64,000 nucleotides of DNA from Macrolepiota albuminosa (taxonomy: Eukaryota > Basidiomycota > Agaricomycetes > Agaricales > Agaricaceae): positions 3,642,947-3,706,946 of the forward strand of contig JAMWFC010000049.1 in the NCBI GenBank assembly GCA_027475525.1, given 5' to 3'. Of the stretch, positions 20,735 to 31,600 are shown in pieces. The notes beneath the pieces are model-generated. The model saw only the letters and a list, made by a program, of their open reading frames with translations, did not search any database and was not told the origin of the DNA. The translations under genes and the position numbers were made by a program. Each line of letters opens with the position of its first letter. Position 1 is the first letter of the stretch.

Positions 20735-21709
20735 CATGGCCTCACCACAAACACCCGCCGCACCTACTCCAGCACCAGTTCCTACTCCACATCCAACTCA
20801 ACAGCCTTTACAACCCTGACGGCTCCATCTTACCAGTGTCCAAACCTGCCATCCTCTCATGGATCGCTAGCCTCAGAGGGCGAGTCCAGCCCAAAACTAT
20901 CAAGTCCTATCTATCAGCTGTTTGTTCCCTTCATGTCAATGCCAACCTCGCATTCTCTGCAACCAAATTCCTGCTTGTCCAGTGCCTCATCCGGGGGATC
21001 AAGTGCTATCATGGCAAGCGAGATCGCCACCCAGTACAGCCAATCACACTACCAATCCTCACAGCACTCCTCGGCCAGCTCAGGCCACACCGCAGTCTAC
21101 GCCGCCTGCTGCCTTGCATACTCAGGCCTCCTGCGCAGTGGAGAGTTCACAGTCGGTAAGGGCGGCAAATACTCACCAAGTCTCAATCTGTCCCACCACT
21201 CAATCAAATTCCTGCCCAACTTTGAAAATGCAACACATGCCTGTCTCACACTCCCAGCATCCAAAACCGACCCCTTCTGCAAAGGTGTTGCCATCACAAT
21301 TGCCGCCACCCCAGGACAGGCCTCCTGTCCAATCACCGCGCTCAAAACTCTCTTCAAGGAGCAGTCACACGACGCCAGTGCACCACTGTTCGAGCAGCTG
21401 GACGGCGAAGCCCTGTCTTACTTGTACTTTGTCACCACAATCAGAGATGCCTTATCCTTGGCCAGCCTCAACCCCAGCCGCTATGCGGGCCACAGCTTCA
21501 GGCAAGGTGCAGCCTCAGCAGCAGCAGCGGCGGGGTATTCTGACTACAAAATCCAGTTACTAGGTAGGTGGTGCAGCGACTCATACAAACTATATATCAA
21601 AAATGACCCTTCCCAGATCCTCCACCTATCATCTCTCCTCCACATGGCCTTCAACCACCTTGCCCCTTTTGAACCTCCAGCTCTGCGGGACTACACCGTT
21701 ATGGCTTGA
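20735..21709 (+). pseudogene. DIRS-1 tyrosine recombinase, frameshifted
   Basis: The N-terminal SAM-like part (PAILSWIASLRGRVQPKTIK, SYLSAVCSLH, LIRGIKCYHG) is in one frame up to about 21085. The catalytic part continues in another frame: YAACCLAYSGLLRSGEF supplies the first Arg, GHSFRQGAAS the H-x-x-R, LLGRW the Trp in place of His, and YKLYI the Tyr nucleophile. All catalytic residues are recognisable, so the lesion is the frameshift near 21080. This enzyme class integrates circular cDNA by site-specific recombination. Confidence 0.85.
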
Positions 21710-21898
21710 GTTTTGGCCCTCCTTTTTCTCTTGCAGGATCAGGGTTCCAACGCTTGAGAACTTCCCAGGACTCGAGAAATAACAATTTCTTATCGCAAAA
21801 CATGCCCTCAACTTAGAAGTCTTACTCAATCATCATCGCATCATCTCATCTTATTCACTTCCCTCTACATACAACACCATTCTCTCAGCAGCTCTGAA

Positions 21899-21959
21899 TT
21901 AATGATCTGGCCAAATCAATTAGATTGGCCAGGGTTAATTCAGGCAAAGATCTAATCTC
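21899..21959. repeat. 61 bp direct repeat, right copy, flanking the DIRS-like element
   Basis: Imperfect copy of 17715-17775. It is followed immediately by Gypsy D coding (Phe codon at 21960). See the finding on possible target duplication or recombination. Confidence 0.8.
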
Positions 21960-23048
21960 TTCTACCGGAGGTTTATAGACAACTACTCCGGTATCACGAA
22001 ACCCCTCAACCAGCTCACACGCAAGAACGTGGCATGGAACTGGGACAGTAAGTGCCAGAGTGTCTTTAACCTGCTCAAGAAGGCTTTCACAGCTGCCCCT
22101 GTACTCTGGCACTACAACCCCACCCTACTGATCATCCTAGAATGCAACGCCTCCAATTACACCATCACCGGGATTCTCTTGCAGATGGGATCTGACGGTG
22201 GGGAGCCCCGGCCAGTTGCCTTCTACACCCAGTCCATGATCAACGCCGAGCTCAATTATGACATCTACGACAAGGAGCTCCTCGCCATCATCGAAGCCTT
22301 CAAACAATGGCGAGCCTACCTTGAGGGAGCCCGGCACCAGATCCAAGTCTACTCGGATCACAACAACCTGCAGTACTTCACCATGACCAAGCAACTCAGT
22401 CAACAGCAGGCCCAATGGTCCGAGATCCTCTCAGAGTACGACTTCACAATCCAGTACTGCCTAGGATGACTTGGGGCTAAACCTGATGCCCTCACCCGAC
22501 AACCAGACATCTACCCCAAGAAGTCGTTCAAGACGGAATGCAATGCATTCAATCATCATGTGGTGATCCCTCCCAAACATCTGAATGCCGTACTGATTTT
22601 AAACGATGAAGGAACCCTGAGCCAGATACGCCGTGCCCCCCGAGACAAGTACTTCACCGACCACGACCCTTGCAACCCCTCTGACGGAACCAACCGGGAC
22701 CCTGCCTTCTCCTTGTCCCCCGACAAAAAACTCCTCTTCCAGGATGGCCACATCTACGTCCTGAATCACGCCTGACTTTGCTACGACGTTCTCTGCCAAC
22801 ACCATGACCACAAGCTCCGGGGACACCCCGGAATATGTAAGACCCTCCAACTCGTCTCCTGGACTTATTTTTGGCCAGGATTGAAGAAGGACGTGACCCG
22901 CTACATTTGATCATGCAAACCCTGCCTCCGGGCTAAGGTCCCCCAGCACTGACCCTACAGACTTCTGAAACCCTTGCCAGTCAGACAACGCCCCTGGTCT
23001 TCTATATCCCTGGATCACATTGTTGAACTCCCGGAATTTGAAGGGTTC
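21960..23048 (+). pseudogene. Gypsy D pol fragment (RT end, RNaseH, integrase start)
   Basis: The + strand reads FYRRFIDNYSGITKPLNQL, the end of Gypsy RT. RNaseH follows: LECNASNYTITGILLQ, PVAFYTQSMINAELNYD, IYDKELLAIIEAFKQW, YSDHNNLQYF. The integrase zinc finger comes next (HHDHKLRGHPGICKTLQ ... SCKPCLRAK), then the first core strand (RPWSSISLDHIVELP), where the match stops. Four in-frame TGA codons (22467, 22773, 22908 and 22950) each sit where relatives have Arg, consistent with CGA-to-TGA decay. Both ends are truncated. The left junction abuts the 61 bp repeat. Confidence 0.88.
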
Positions 23049-24519
23049 GATGGCAGGGTCTCAGAGGGCAGACGTGCCCTCTTTGAAGGCCCTGGGGAAG
23101 GGCTCAGTGATGCCTGCCGCTTCCTCTCATCGGGACGCCCCCCATGCCCTTCCTGGCTTCCCCCAGCCTGGGTCACCCAGCACGTGATGAGAACCACGGG
23201 CTGGCCCCGGCACCCCTGCACCCTGGCTCCCCTGACTCTCCCCCAGAACCCGCTGTGGGCGCCTCCCCCACCGGCTCCACCACCCAGTCCCGCTCCTTGA
23301 CTCCCATCCTCCAGGTGACCCTGTCAGGTTCCGCTGATGACGGGGGCCTCCAGGGGCAAGCGGGTCCTTACTAGGCGGACTCAAGGTCTACAGAGAGTCT
23401 CCGGGTAATGGAGGGTGAGCTCCAGAGTTTCGGGTGGGGCGTGGGGTGGCTACAGAGCGCTGGAGTTTGTAGGAAGAGGTAGAGCAGGATCCTGGGCTAA
23501 GTCTGGAATATGGGGTGGGAGTGGGTGAAGCCTTGCTAGGGCAGAAGAGAGGAGGGTTGATCGGAAAAAGAGACTGAGACCGGGAGACGGAGATTGGAAC
23601 CAGGAGACTGAGTTAGAATTGAAGTGAGACTTTTAAAGGGCTGAGAGACTTGAGAGAATAAGACAGATAGATTGAGATAAGTACAAAATGGACAAGAGAG
23701 TATAGAGACAAGTTTATAGCAATATCAAGACTACTGTAATGTACTACGAGCTGCAGGTTAAGTACCAGATGCCGGGTGAGCTCTGGGCTCCCTGGATAAG
23801 GTCCGTGCCCCCCCCTCCATGTGGTGCATCCTATGCAGTGTATTGTCCGGTTGTCAGTCCTCTGCGGTCGTGTGGTCCCAGAGGTGTAGATGGGTTGCGG
23901 TGTATTGCCCAGGTTTGGGAATGGCGCTGGGAGGGCAGCATCAAGTGGGGGGGCGGCCCCCGGCTTGATTGATCGAGGCTTGGGACAGCGTCCAGGGCAC
24001 GTGGTGTGTTGGCGGGGCTTTGGGCCTTATCCGGGGGCTGGGCATCGGGTTGGGCTGGGCCGGCCTTGGTCGGGGTGGCATCGGATCTAGTCGGTCTTGA
24101 CCCGGTGTGTCCCAGGGGCACGCGGGGGGGTTGGGTTTTGAAGGAGGGGTTTCAGGTAGGAATTATTGGGGGGTTGGGGTGGCGTAGGTGTGGCTTGTGA
24201 CAGACCCCTCCCAGTGGCCACCCCTGCTCCCATGCGATGCAGCGTGCCCTCCACAGTGCCGACACAGAACACCGCTCATGGTTGCGGTGATGGGCTTCTG
24301 CTCAGATTGAGCACATCAAGGGACACTACAGGGCTACAGAAAGGCTAAGCTACCGACCTCTGACTGGTCTATGATGAAGGAATAGGCACCCAGAAGCACC
24401 ACACATACCCTACCAGCCAACACCCACACAACCACCTAGGAATCTAGGCGCTACAAGGAGATACTATAGATGCAGCAACACAGGGTAACTCTCAATTTAT
24501 GCCTGACTAAGCACTCAAA
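23049..24519. other. GC-rich sequence without recognisable genes
   Basis: Pro-rich open frames occur on both strands at 23049-23380 and 23830-24270. They look like by-products of GC-rich, low-complexity DNA. I could not identify a domain, LTR end or RNA gene. Confidence 0.4.
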
Positions 24520-25298
24520 AAGGATATCATTAGGTGCTGACATCTGCCAGAACAACGCCATCAGAAAAGTGTAAAAGCTTGACACTCAGACTTATGGAAA
24601 TCGAGGAAATAAGTAGTGCCGGCATTAGCGCCATTGACTTATAGCATCTGTCTAATTTTCTCTGACTATAGCCTGGGCTGTCCTGGCCAATCGGAAATAT
24701 ACTTAGAAAGAGGATGGATAGCTTTAAGACTTTACTATTATCTAGCAGTAGCCATAGCCAATGGGCTGTTACGCCGTTGGTTACCATTATACATGTGCTG
24801 ATGGTCGCCATTGACAGGTCACTGTTAGCTATGATCAGAAGACAAGGCGCTAAATTCTAGCCCTTTGGATGGACTTTTCTTGAATTGCGGTAGCATACAA
24901 TATATAAGTTAGTTAAGACCTTTGTAAATAGCAAGGAAAGAACAGAGCACATTCCACCTCTCGTTTTCAAGTGTTACTAAGCCTTAGCCTTCTCTAGCAC
25001 CTGCCATTGACCGGCCTTCAAAGCTAGATTTGTTTCAGCATTAGCAACATCTACGGCGCCACTACAGGCACACTATGTTACGATGATTTTTGTTTTACTC
25101 AGTAAGCAGCAACTGTTCTGTTGCTTACTACTCTGCCAGGTAGCGTCCAAAGCGCTAACTTCTAGCGCGTCGACTCAATTAACTTACTTGAGCACACCGG
25201 GACCTCTGCCCCGACTCTCGCACCCTTGCGCCAAGCGCTGAAGACGATGTCTTGAGACGTAGCAAACAGTGCACCCAACCACAGTTGGCATCATCAGC
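24520..25298 (-). repeat. Dispersed repeat R2 (inverted copy)
   Basis: The reverse complement is collinear but diverged from 52337-53155. Shared blocks include TGCCAACTGTGGTTGGGTGC, CCCGGTGTGCT, GCTACCTGGCAGA, GACCTGTCAA.GGCGACC and CGATTGGCCAGG. There is no coding. It could be an LTR or leader region of an element not otherwise present, and its termini are unclear. Confidence 0.6.
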
Positions 25299-25322
25299 GG
25301 GCCACCAGGTTCTCCCCTTCAC

Positions 25323-25778
25323 TGTCAGGGGACTCCTCATTCCTTTCTTCTTTCACTTCTTATTCCTTCACTCTTCTTTCATTTATTTCCTTATTTCTTC
25401 TATCATTCTCTCATTGTGTTGCTTTTATTCTCTCAACACTATCTGTTAGTACTATTCTCAACCTTTGAGGTGCTCTAGTTCTCTAGCTATCATTCAGACC
25501 AGTGTGGGCCCTTCAGCACCGCTTCCAGGCTGCTTATATAAGCCGGAGTTTGCCTTTCTGACTTCTAAAGTCCGGAGTTTTCCTGCCTTGTTTGCACAAT
25601 TGTTTGATTAGTCAATTTTCGAGTTTTTAAGGTTTTGTTGTACTGTACAGTTGTTTCCCATGCTTTAGAAGCCCCAGAAGCATCCAACCTGGCATAGGGG
25701 ATCTCCAGACTTGTTCTCTTTGGATCTCCCTCTGCCAGCTGTGTGACTGAGCCATAGCCTCCAGAGGTCGCCCTTACA
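25323..25778 (+). repeat. Solo LTR, family LTR-1 (copy 2, internally shorter)
   Basis: Starts TGTCAGGGGACTCC and ends GCCCTTACA. It is 456 bp because it lacks the duplicated segment between the two copies of GGATCTCCCTCTGCCAG found in longer members. Flanks TTCAC and ACAAG do not match. On its right it directly abuts Copia-3 coding, so it probably truncates that element. Confidence 0.9.
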
Positions 25779-27724
25779 ACAAGATAGAGAATGGACCACA
25801 TGAGTTCATGTGTAAAAGGTCACAAACTGCTGATGCTCTATGCTGAAGATGTTCAAAAGGGTTAGCTAGTCATTTTCTCATAATGCAAGGAATGCAATTT
25901 ATCATCATTAAACTGTCAAATATACTCAATTCAATTTGCATAGTTCTTTGTCAACATCTCTTTCATTGTATCTCTTCCTGAATGACCTAAATATGCATGC
26001 CACAATGCTGGTATGACATTGAGACATGGAAAAGAGGATAAAAATACAGCAGGAAATAATACTTGTGTTACTTGGGGTCCAGATGAAGGGGGTATGAAAT
26101 CACAAAATAAAAATAAAAGACATTGTTAAACTGTTGCCTTCATAGTATGTCCTTGAAGAGAATGGTTGGTAGATGGGAAAAATATTGATGTGGCATCTTT
26201 CTCAAATACAAGCTTGAAATTGTTTTTCACCATAGACCTCACAGAAAGTAAATTTATGGAGACATCTGAAGCATGAAGATAGTCCTTCAATGTGATTATA
26301 ATATGTTGACCATTAACATGGGTACAAAAATGAGCTTCTCCACAAGCTATTGTAGATAGTGTGCTGCAGTTTGCCATTCCAACTGGAGTGGTACCTTTCT
26401 CATCATAAGTCCAAAAATATTGTCTGTTATGGAAAATATGAATAGTGCAACCCAAATCTAGAATTGCATTGAAACGATTTGAAAAAGATGCCAATGCCAT
26501 GGATAGCATAGTTTGTATAAATGCAAAGTAAGGTTGGTCCAATAACTTAGATGGTTTGGCAACATAGGCAGTCAAATGGATATCATTGGAAGCATTATTA
26601 GAATGATTTACATTGAGTTCATCAAGTTCATTGACAAAAGATAATGGAGTAGGTAATTGTTGAGTTTCATTAGTAGCAACATTTGCATGAGGGCGAGATC
26701 AAGCAGAATTCTGGTTATTTTCCATGCTACCACCTTTGGTCATAGGTGTAGAGTATTATAACAATATGTAAGTCCTCAGATGTTTCAACACATAAGGTAA
26801 AACAGCTGATATTGACCTATAGAGTATTACAACAATATGTAAGTCTACAGAGTCATGTAAGTATGCAAGTAAATGACAAATGTGTAAGTATATGCAACTT
26901 CAGATGTCTCAACACATAAGGTAAGACAGCTGAGAGGCTCGATCATGTATATGTTACTATGAATAAAATGGAATAAGGTTTTGTGCAAAGAACAGCAAAT
27001 ATACCAGCCAAGCACTATGGTGGCGGTGGTGGCTGCAAAAGGATATAAAAGAAAAGGAACAAAAAATAAATAAAAGAAAAATCATATGGAAGGCAAATAG
27101 CCTAGTATTGTCTCCTTCTAACAATAGGCATTTTCAGGACCTGCAGTTTCTCAAGATTGCTATTTGGTATACTGTCAACAAACTTCTGAATCTATTGCCA
27201 TAGTGTGAAATCCCAAGGTGTACCCAACAATTGATGTACAGCTGCATGCTATTGTTGGACATAAGATGAAACTGATGTTTGTGTTGCCATAAGCACAAAA
27301 ACTTTAGATTTTGTAAGTTCTGCTATCAAAGCATTGCCAATGCCAAAGCATTCTTGGAGAAAAGCAAGTAAAGTGCAAGCAGGTCAAATAGGTAGATCAT
27401 ATGGTCTACCACGTTTTGGAAAAAAAGAATCCTGAACTTTCTGGGAAAGTTGCCCACAAAAACATGTTCTACAATATTGTCATTGTGCCAAAAAATGTGA
27501 TATGCTTCTGCTTGTTCAGGAGATGAATCAAAATTATATGGAGAAGGAAGAGCAACTGGACTTGTGGATCTCAAAAATCTCCCACATTTGGAATCTTACA
27601 GATATAACTATGTAGACCAATGCTCATAATAATCCTGGTTACTGCTGAATGCCATGATACCCATTTGGTCAAAGATTCTAAAAGAGGAACTGTGGAAAGA
27701 AAGGGTAATTTAGCATTGGATAAA
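25779..27724 (-). pseudogene. Copia-3, 3' part: gag, protease and pre-integrase remnant
   Basis: A - strand Ty1/Copia polyprotein in pieces. The gag part (27140-27724) includes PFLSTVPLLESLTKWV, AYHIFWHNDNIVEHVFVG and VQQ/HAAVHQLLGTPWDF. The protease (26126-26575) has DLGCTIHIFH in place of the DSGxxxH motif. The pre-integrase domain (about 25790-26010) reads LWHAYLGHSGRDTMKEML, then a Cys motif and CGPF just before the LTR-1 edge. Frames are broken many times and no RT is present. The 5' part of the same element is at 34352-35180. The junction across Copia-2 restores a continuous frame through VTLSNAKLPFLST. Confidence 0.75.
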
Positions 27725-27729
27725 GTGAC

Positions 27730-27920
27730 TGTCGGAGGGCTAAGGAAATAAAAGCTGACTGTGGAGAACACGAGGATGGCTGCAAGATATGGGAGAGCTG
27801 ACCGTCAAAGAAGAACGCGACAAAACACAACTTATTTATTTGGTTACCTACGTAGTGACACTAACTTGTGATTATATAATTTCAATGTGATGCACCTTTC
27901 ACCAAACTCAACCTTTGACA
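27730..27920 (-). repeat. Copia-2 3' LTR
   Basis: 191 bp. The - strand begins TGTCAAAGG and ends with GACA-type CA. It is flanked on the left by GTGAC (27725-27729), with the purine tract GAGTAGGGG on the interior side. Confidence 0.9.
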
Positions 27921-28076
27921 CCCCTACTCGGAGACAAGGTGCAGAGCAACCAAAGAGAAAGAAAGGTCCCCCACTGAATTAAAGCTCCCCACTCAATGAA
28001 ACAACCCACTGTTCATCAGGCATTGAGACGAGTCTTGAGATCTTTGCCATTTTTCCATGTTCATGCCCAACTGCTG

Positions 28077-28313
28077 TTAACGTTCTCGTTCTGTAGTCGC
28101 TTGGGTGAGGACATGTGTAAACTCTCTGGCAGATATGGCTTGAATGGGCTCATCATTATCAGAATCAGAACTGTCAGTGTTGGAGGTGGCATGTGAATTA
28201 TGAGTGAAATTGGTGGCAGTATCAACATCAGAGTCAGAAGTAGATGAAGAGCGATTGTGATGATGACAGCGATTGGTAGCCTCATTAATAATCTTGTTGT
28301 TTATCTTCTGTGG
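28077..28313 (-). pseudogene. Copia-2 Gag, C-terminal segment
   Basis: Reads (I)ADMPQKINNKIINEAT then a His/Ser/Asp-rich tail ending TTERER and a stop at 28077. It joins in frame to 33279-34062 when Copia-1 and one CATGT are removed. No protease follows. Confidence 0.8.
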
Positions 28314-28318
28314 CATGT

Positions 28319-28637
28319 TGTCGCAGCATATTGTGGAACAATGTATATTTCGGTAGTAATATAGCACAGTTTATCTGAAGTTCGAAGTATGAGATCAATA
28401 GTAGGAACATGTATTTTAAGATGGCTCACCTGAAGTTCGAAGTATGAGATAATTCGAACTCCAGGTGACCGTTTCTGCTTTATAACATAAAATGAGACAT
28501 TTCGAACTTTATAGAAGTTTTTCAAACATAGTGAAATAAAACGAAATGTATAGTAAGTGGAACGTACGTCATAAACGAATCATATATTATCTTGAGCTGA
28601 AGTCATCCTTCGCAGTTATACGTCATTTTCTTCGACA
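28319..28637 (-). repeat. Copia-1 3' LTR
   Basis: 319 bp, with only 1 mismatch to 32955-33273. It contains the last 22 nt of the Gag-Pol ORF. CATGT flanks it on the left. Confidence 0.97.
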
Positions 28638-31600
28638 CTCCCACTGGACGGCAACGTAGGAGGAAGAATTCGAAGTTTGTTACGATATTTTATAAAAGTT
28701 TCGCGGGGCAGAGCCTTCGTTAGCGTATCAGCTATCATGTCGTGAGTCGAAACGTATTGTAGTTTTATGTTGTTCCTTTTGATTTGATCGCGAATAAAAT
28801 GATATCGTATATCGATATGTTTTGCACGGGAGTGACCCACAGGGTTTTTAGAAAGCGCAATACTTCCAGCACTGTCGGTGTAAATAGTGGTTGCACAGGT
28901 TTGTCCGAAATCGAGGTCGTTTAACAAGTTTCGAAGCCAGATGGCTTCTCTCGTGGCGTTAGCGGAAGCTATGTATTCAGCCTCGACTGTCGATGTAGCA
29001 ACTCCAAGTTGCTTTTTGGATGACCAAGAAATTACGCTCCCATTAATCTCGTAGCACCATCCGCTAACGGATCGTCGGTCGTAATGATCTTGCGCCCAAT
29101 TCACGTCGCTCCATCCTATCAAATTTACACCACCATCGCCTATAGGACCACCCAATACCAAACCATAATTCTTGGTTCCCTTGAGGTAGCGAAGTATACG
29201 TTTGCATGCGGTCAAGTGCGGTATGCCGGGACTGTTGGCAAATTGTGCCACCAGGCTCACAGCAAACTGAATGTCTGGTCGGGTTTGGGTCGCATACAAA
29301 AGTGAGCCGACCATAGATAAATAGTTTATTCTGCCAGCATAATTCGCGTAAGATTGAGCCTCCTCAGAAGTTTTGGGTGATTGGAGCAACGATAGGTTGT
29401 GGTTAGTGGCGAGTGGGGTTGCTATTTCGTGACAAGAGTTCATCCCGAAACGGTTTAGAATAGAGTCAACATATGCCGACTGGTCGAGCCGTATGGTTCG
29501 GTTGCGCCTGTCGCGACTGATTTGAATCCCGAGCATGTAATGGATCTCACCTAGATCCGTTATCTCGAATTCCTTACTCATGTCTTCCTTGAACGCGATG
29601 ATTTGATTGAGATCGTCTCCGGCTACAGCCATGTCGTCCACATACACTAGCACAATTAAGACGATCTTGCCTTTGGATCGGAGAATGTATAGACAATCAT
29701 CGGATCGAGATTGCTTGAAGCCCAAGCACATGAGTACGTCGTGTAGACGTTCCTTCCACTTTCGACCGGCTTGCTTTAAACCATAGATGGCTTTAAGCAA
29801 TTTCCAGTACCTTGCCTCGCCTAAGTTTTCGGGAGCTCTCATGTAGATATCTTCATCAAGATTTGCTTCAAGGTATGCTCCGACGACGTCGATTTGGTGC
29901 ACTTCAAGATTGAGCATAGCCGCAGTAGTTAAGAAAACTCGTAGCGTGGTAAATTTAGCGACCGATGAGAACGTGTCGTGGTAGTCGATTTCAGGGATCT
30001 GAGAGAAACCTTGCGCCACGATTCTTGCTTTAAACTTTACGCGGTTTCCTTGACCATCGAACTTTTCTTTTAGTACGATTTTGCTCCCCACGGCCTTTTT
30101 ACCTGGAGGTAAATGATTTACCTCCTCGAAAACACCCTTTTTGATCAATTGTTTATATTCATCGTGTACAGCTTGCATCCATTTGTCTGCGTCGGGTGTC
30201 TGCATGGCTTCACGCATCGACGGTCCGGAAACAGCCACATACGCGATATGAGCGTTTTCTTCGTTACCATCATTTTCTCGATACCTAATCGGGATTCGCC
30301 GAGATCGAGTGGGAAGTTGACGCCTCGGTAAGCTTTCCCACCTCGCTCTTTTCCTTGGAGCGTCTGGGGTTTCCATGTCGGAAGGACCCTGGTCGGGAGT
30401 AACAGGACGAGACATTGTCATAGACTGGGTTTCGTCATCATTAACACTCCCTTCAGGTGCGCTTGTATAATCGTCATCCTCGGTCAATTGGCTGATGTCA
30501 TGAGGTTGTGTGGGGACATGTACTTGTCGAGGTGTGTCGTCCTCTGGATACTTGGCAATTTCAATGAAATCTGGCGTGACTTCCGATTCGATCTCGGTTG
30601 TGTCGTGATTGACTTGTGCGAGCTCACTCGGAACGTTGTCTTCATGGAATTGCACATCGCGGGAAGAAATTAGCTTTCCGTTTTCGAGGTCTTCTAATCT
30701 GTATCCTTTAGTTTCACCAGCCCACCACCCCAACATACGAACCCTGACAGCACGGGACTCAAGCTTACCACGTCTTACTTCTTTGGGAACGTGCGCCCAA
30801 CCGAAAGATCCAAAGACACGTAAGTGGGACACATCGGGTTTCTCGCGGGAGTTGCTCCATTCAGTGAAAGGTATTTTACCACCCAATGCTGAATTTGGCG
30901 TGATCGAGCGAATATAGGTTGCGTATGTGAATGCCTCGCCCCAATAACGCAGGTCCATGTTTGTAGCATGCAACATGCTTCGAGTCATTTCCATGAGGAC
31001 AGCGATTGTGCGTTCCGCTATGCCATTTTGTTGTGGTCTATAGGGGTTCGTAGTCTCATGTACAATGCCGTTTGCTTTGCAGAACCTTTCGACAGTCGCA
31101 TTGACAAACTCTGTGCCGTTGTCCGTTCGAATTATTTTAACGAGTCGTCCTGACTGCCGTTCTAGTCGAGCAACCGTCCCGCGCATTTCGTCCATTGTTT
31201 CTTCCTTTTTCTCCAAGAGCGCACTGTTTGGCAGTCGTCGACTGACCTCGACGATGACCAGGGCATACCTTTTACCATCCCAGGTAGGCACATTCATGGG
31301 TCCCACAAGATCCATGACTAACAGTTCATTCTTGTCATAGACTTTGGTACTGGCTTCAGGAAGAGGGGGTCGTGTGGATTTTCCTTGGATACATCCGCTG
31401 CATAGGCGGTCGAACTCGCGTGGTAGTTTGATTTTCAGACCAGTCACAAGGTTTTTGCTAACCATATTATTAATGGTCCTTGGACTGAGGTGCCCCAGAC
31501 GACGGTGCCATAGACGCATCGTAGGTTCGCTTGCAATGTAAGCAACCTCATTGTTGTCTAGGCCGACGTTCATGCATTCGACTCGATATAGGGTGCCGTG

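Larger units (their letters stand above)
17776..21898 (+). mobile_element. DIRS-1: tyrosine-recombinase retroelement, decayed
   Basis: A + strand element with gag-like ORF, RT-RNaseH and tyrosine recombinase in the order typical of DIRS-order elements, which use a recombinase in place of a DDE integrase. Termini are not certain. The edges are taken where the 61 bp repeats (17715-17775 and 21899-21959) end. Bases 17776-18015 form a non-coding leader with two copies of a motif near GTCTCACTTCACGCTCGCAG, at about 17880 and 17933. No long internal direct repeats were seen. Nonsense and frameshift changes show that it is dead. Confidence 0.8.

Noticed and set aside
23049..23380. Proline-rich + and - frames after Gypsy D
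   Set aside because: GC-rich low complexity with no motif. A faint likeness to a gag N-terminus was not strong enough to call.
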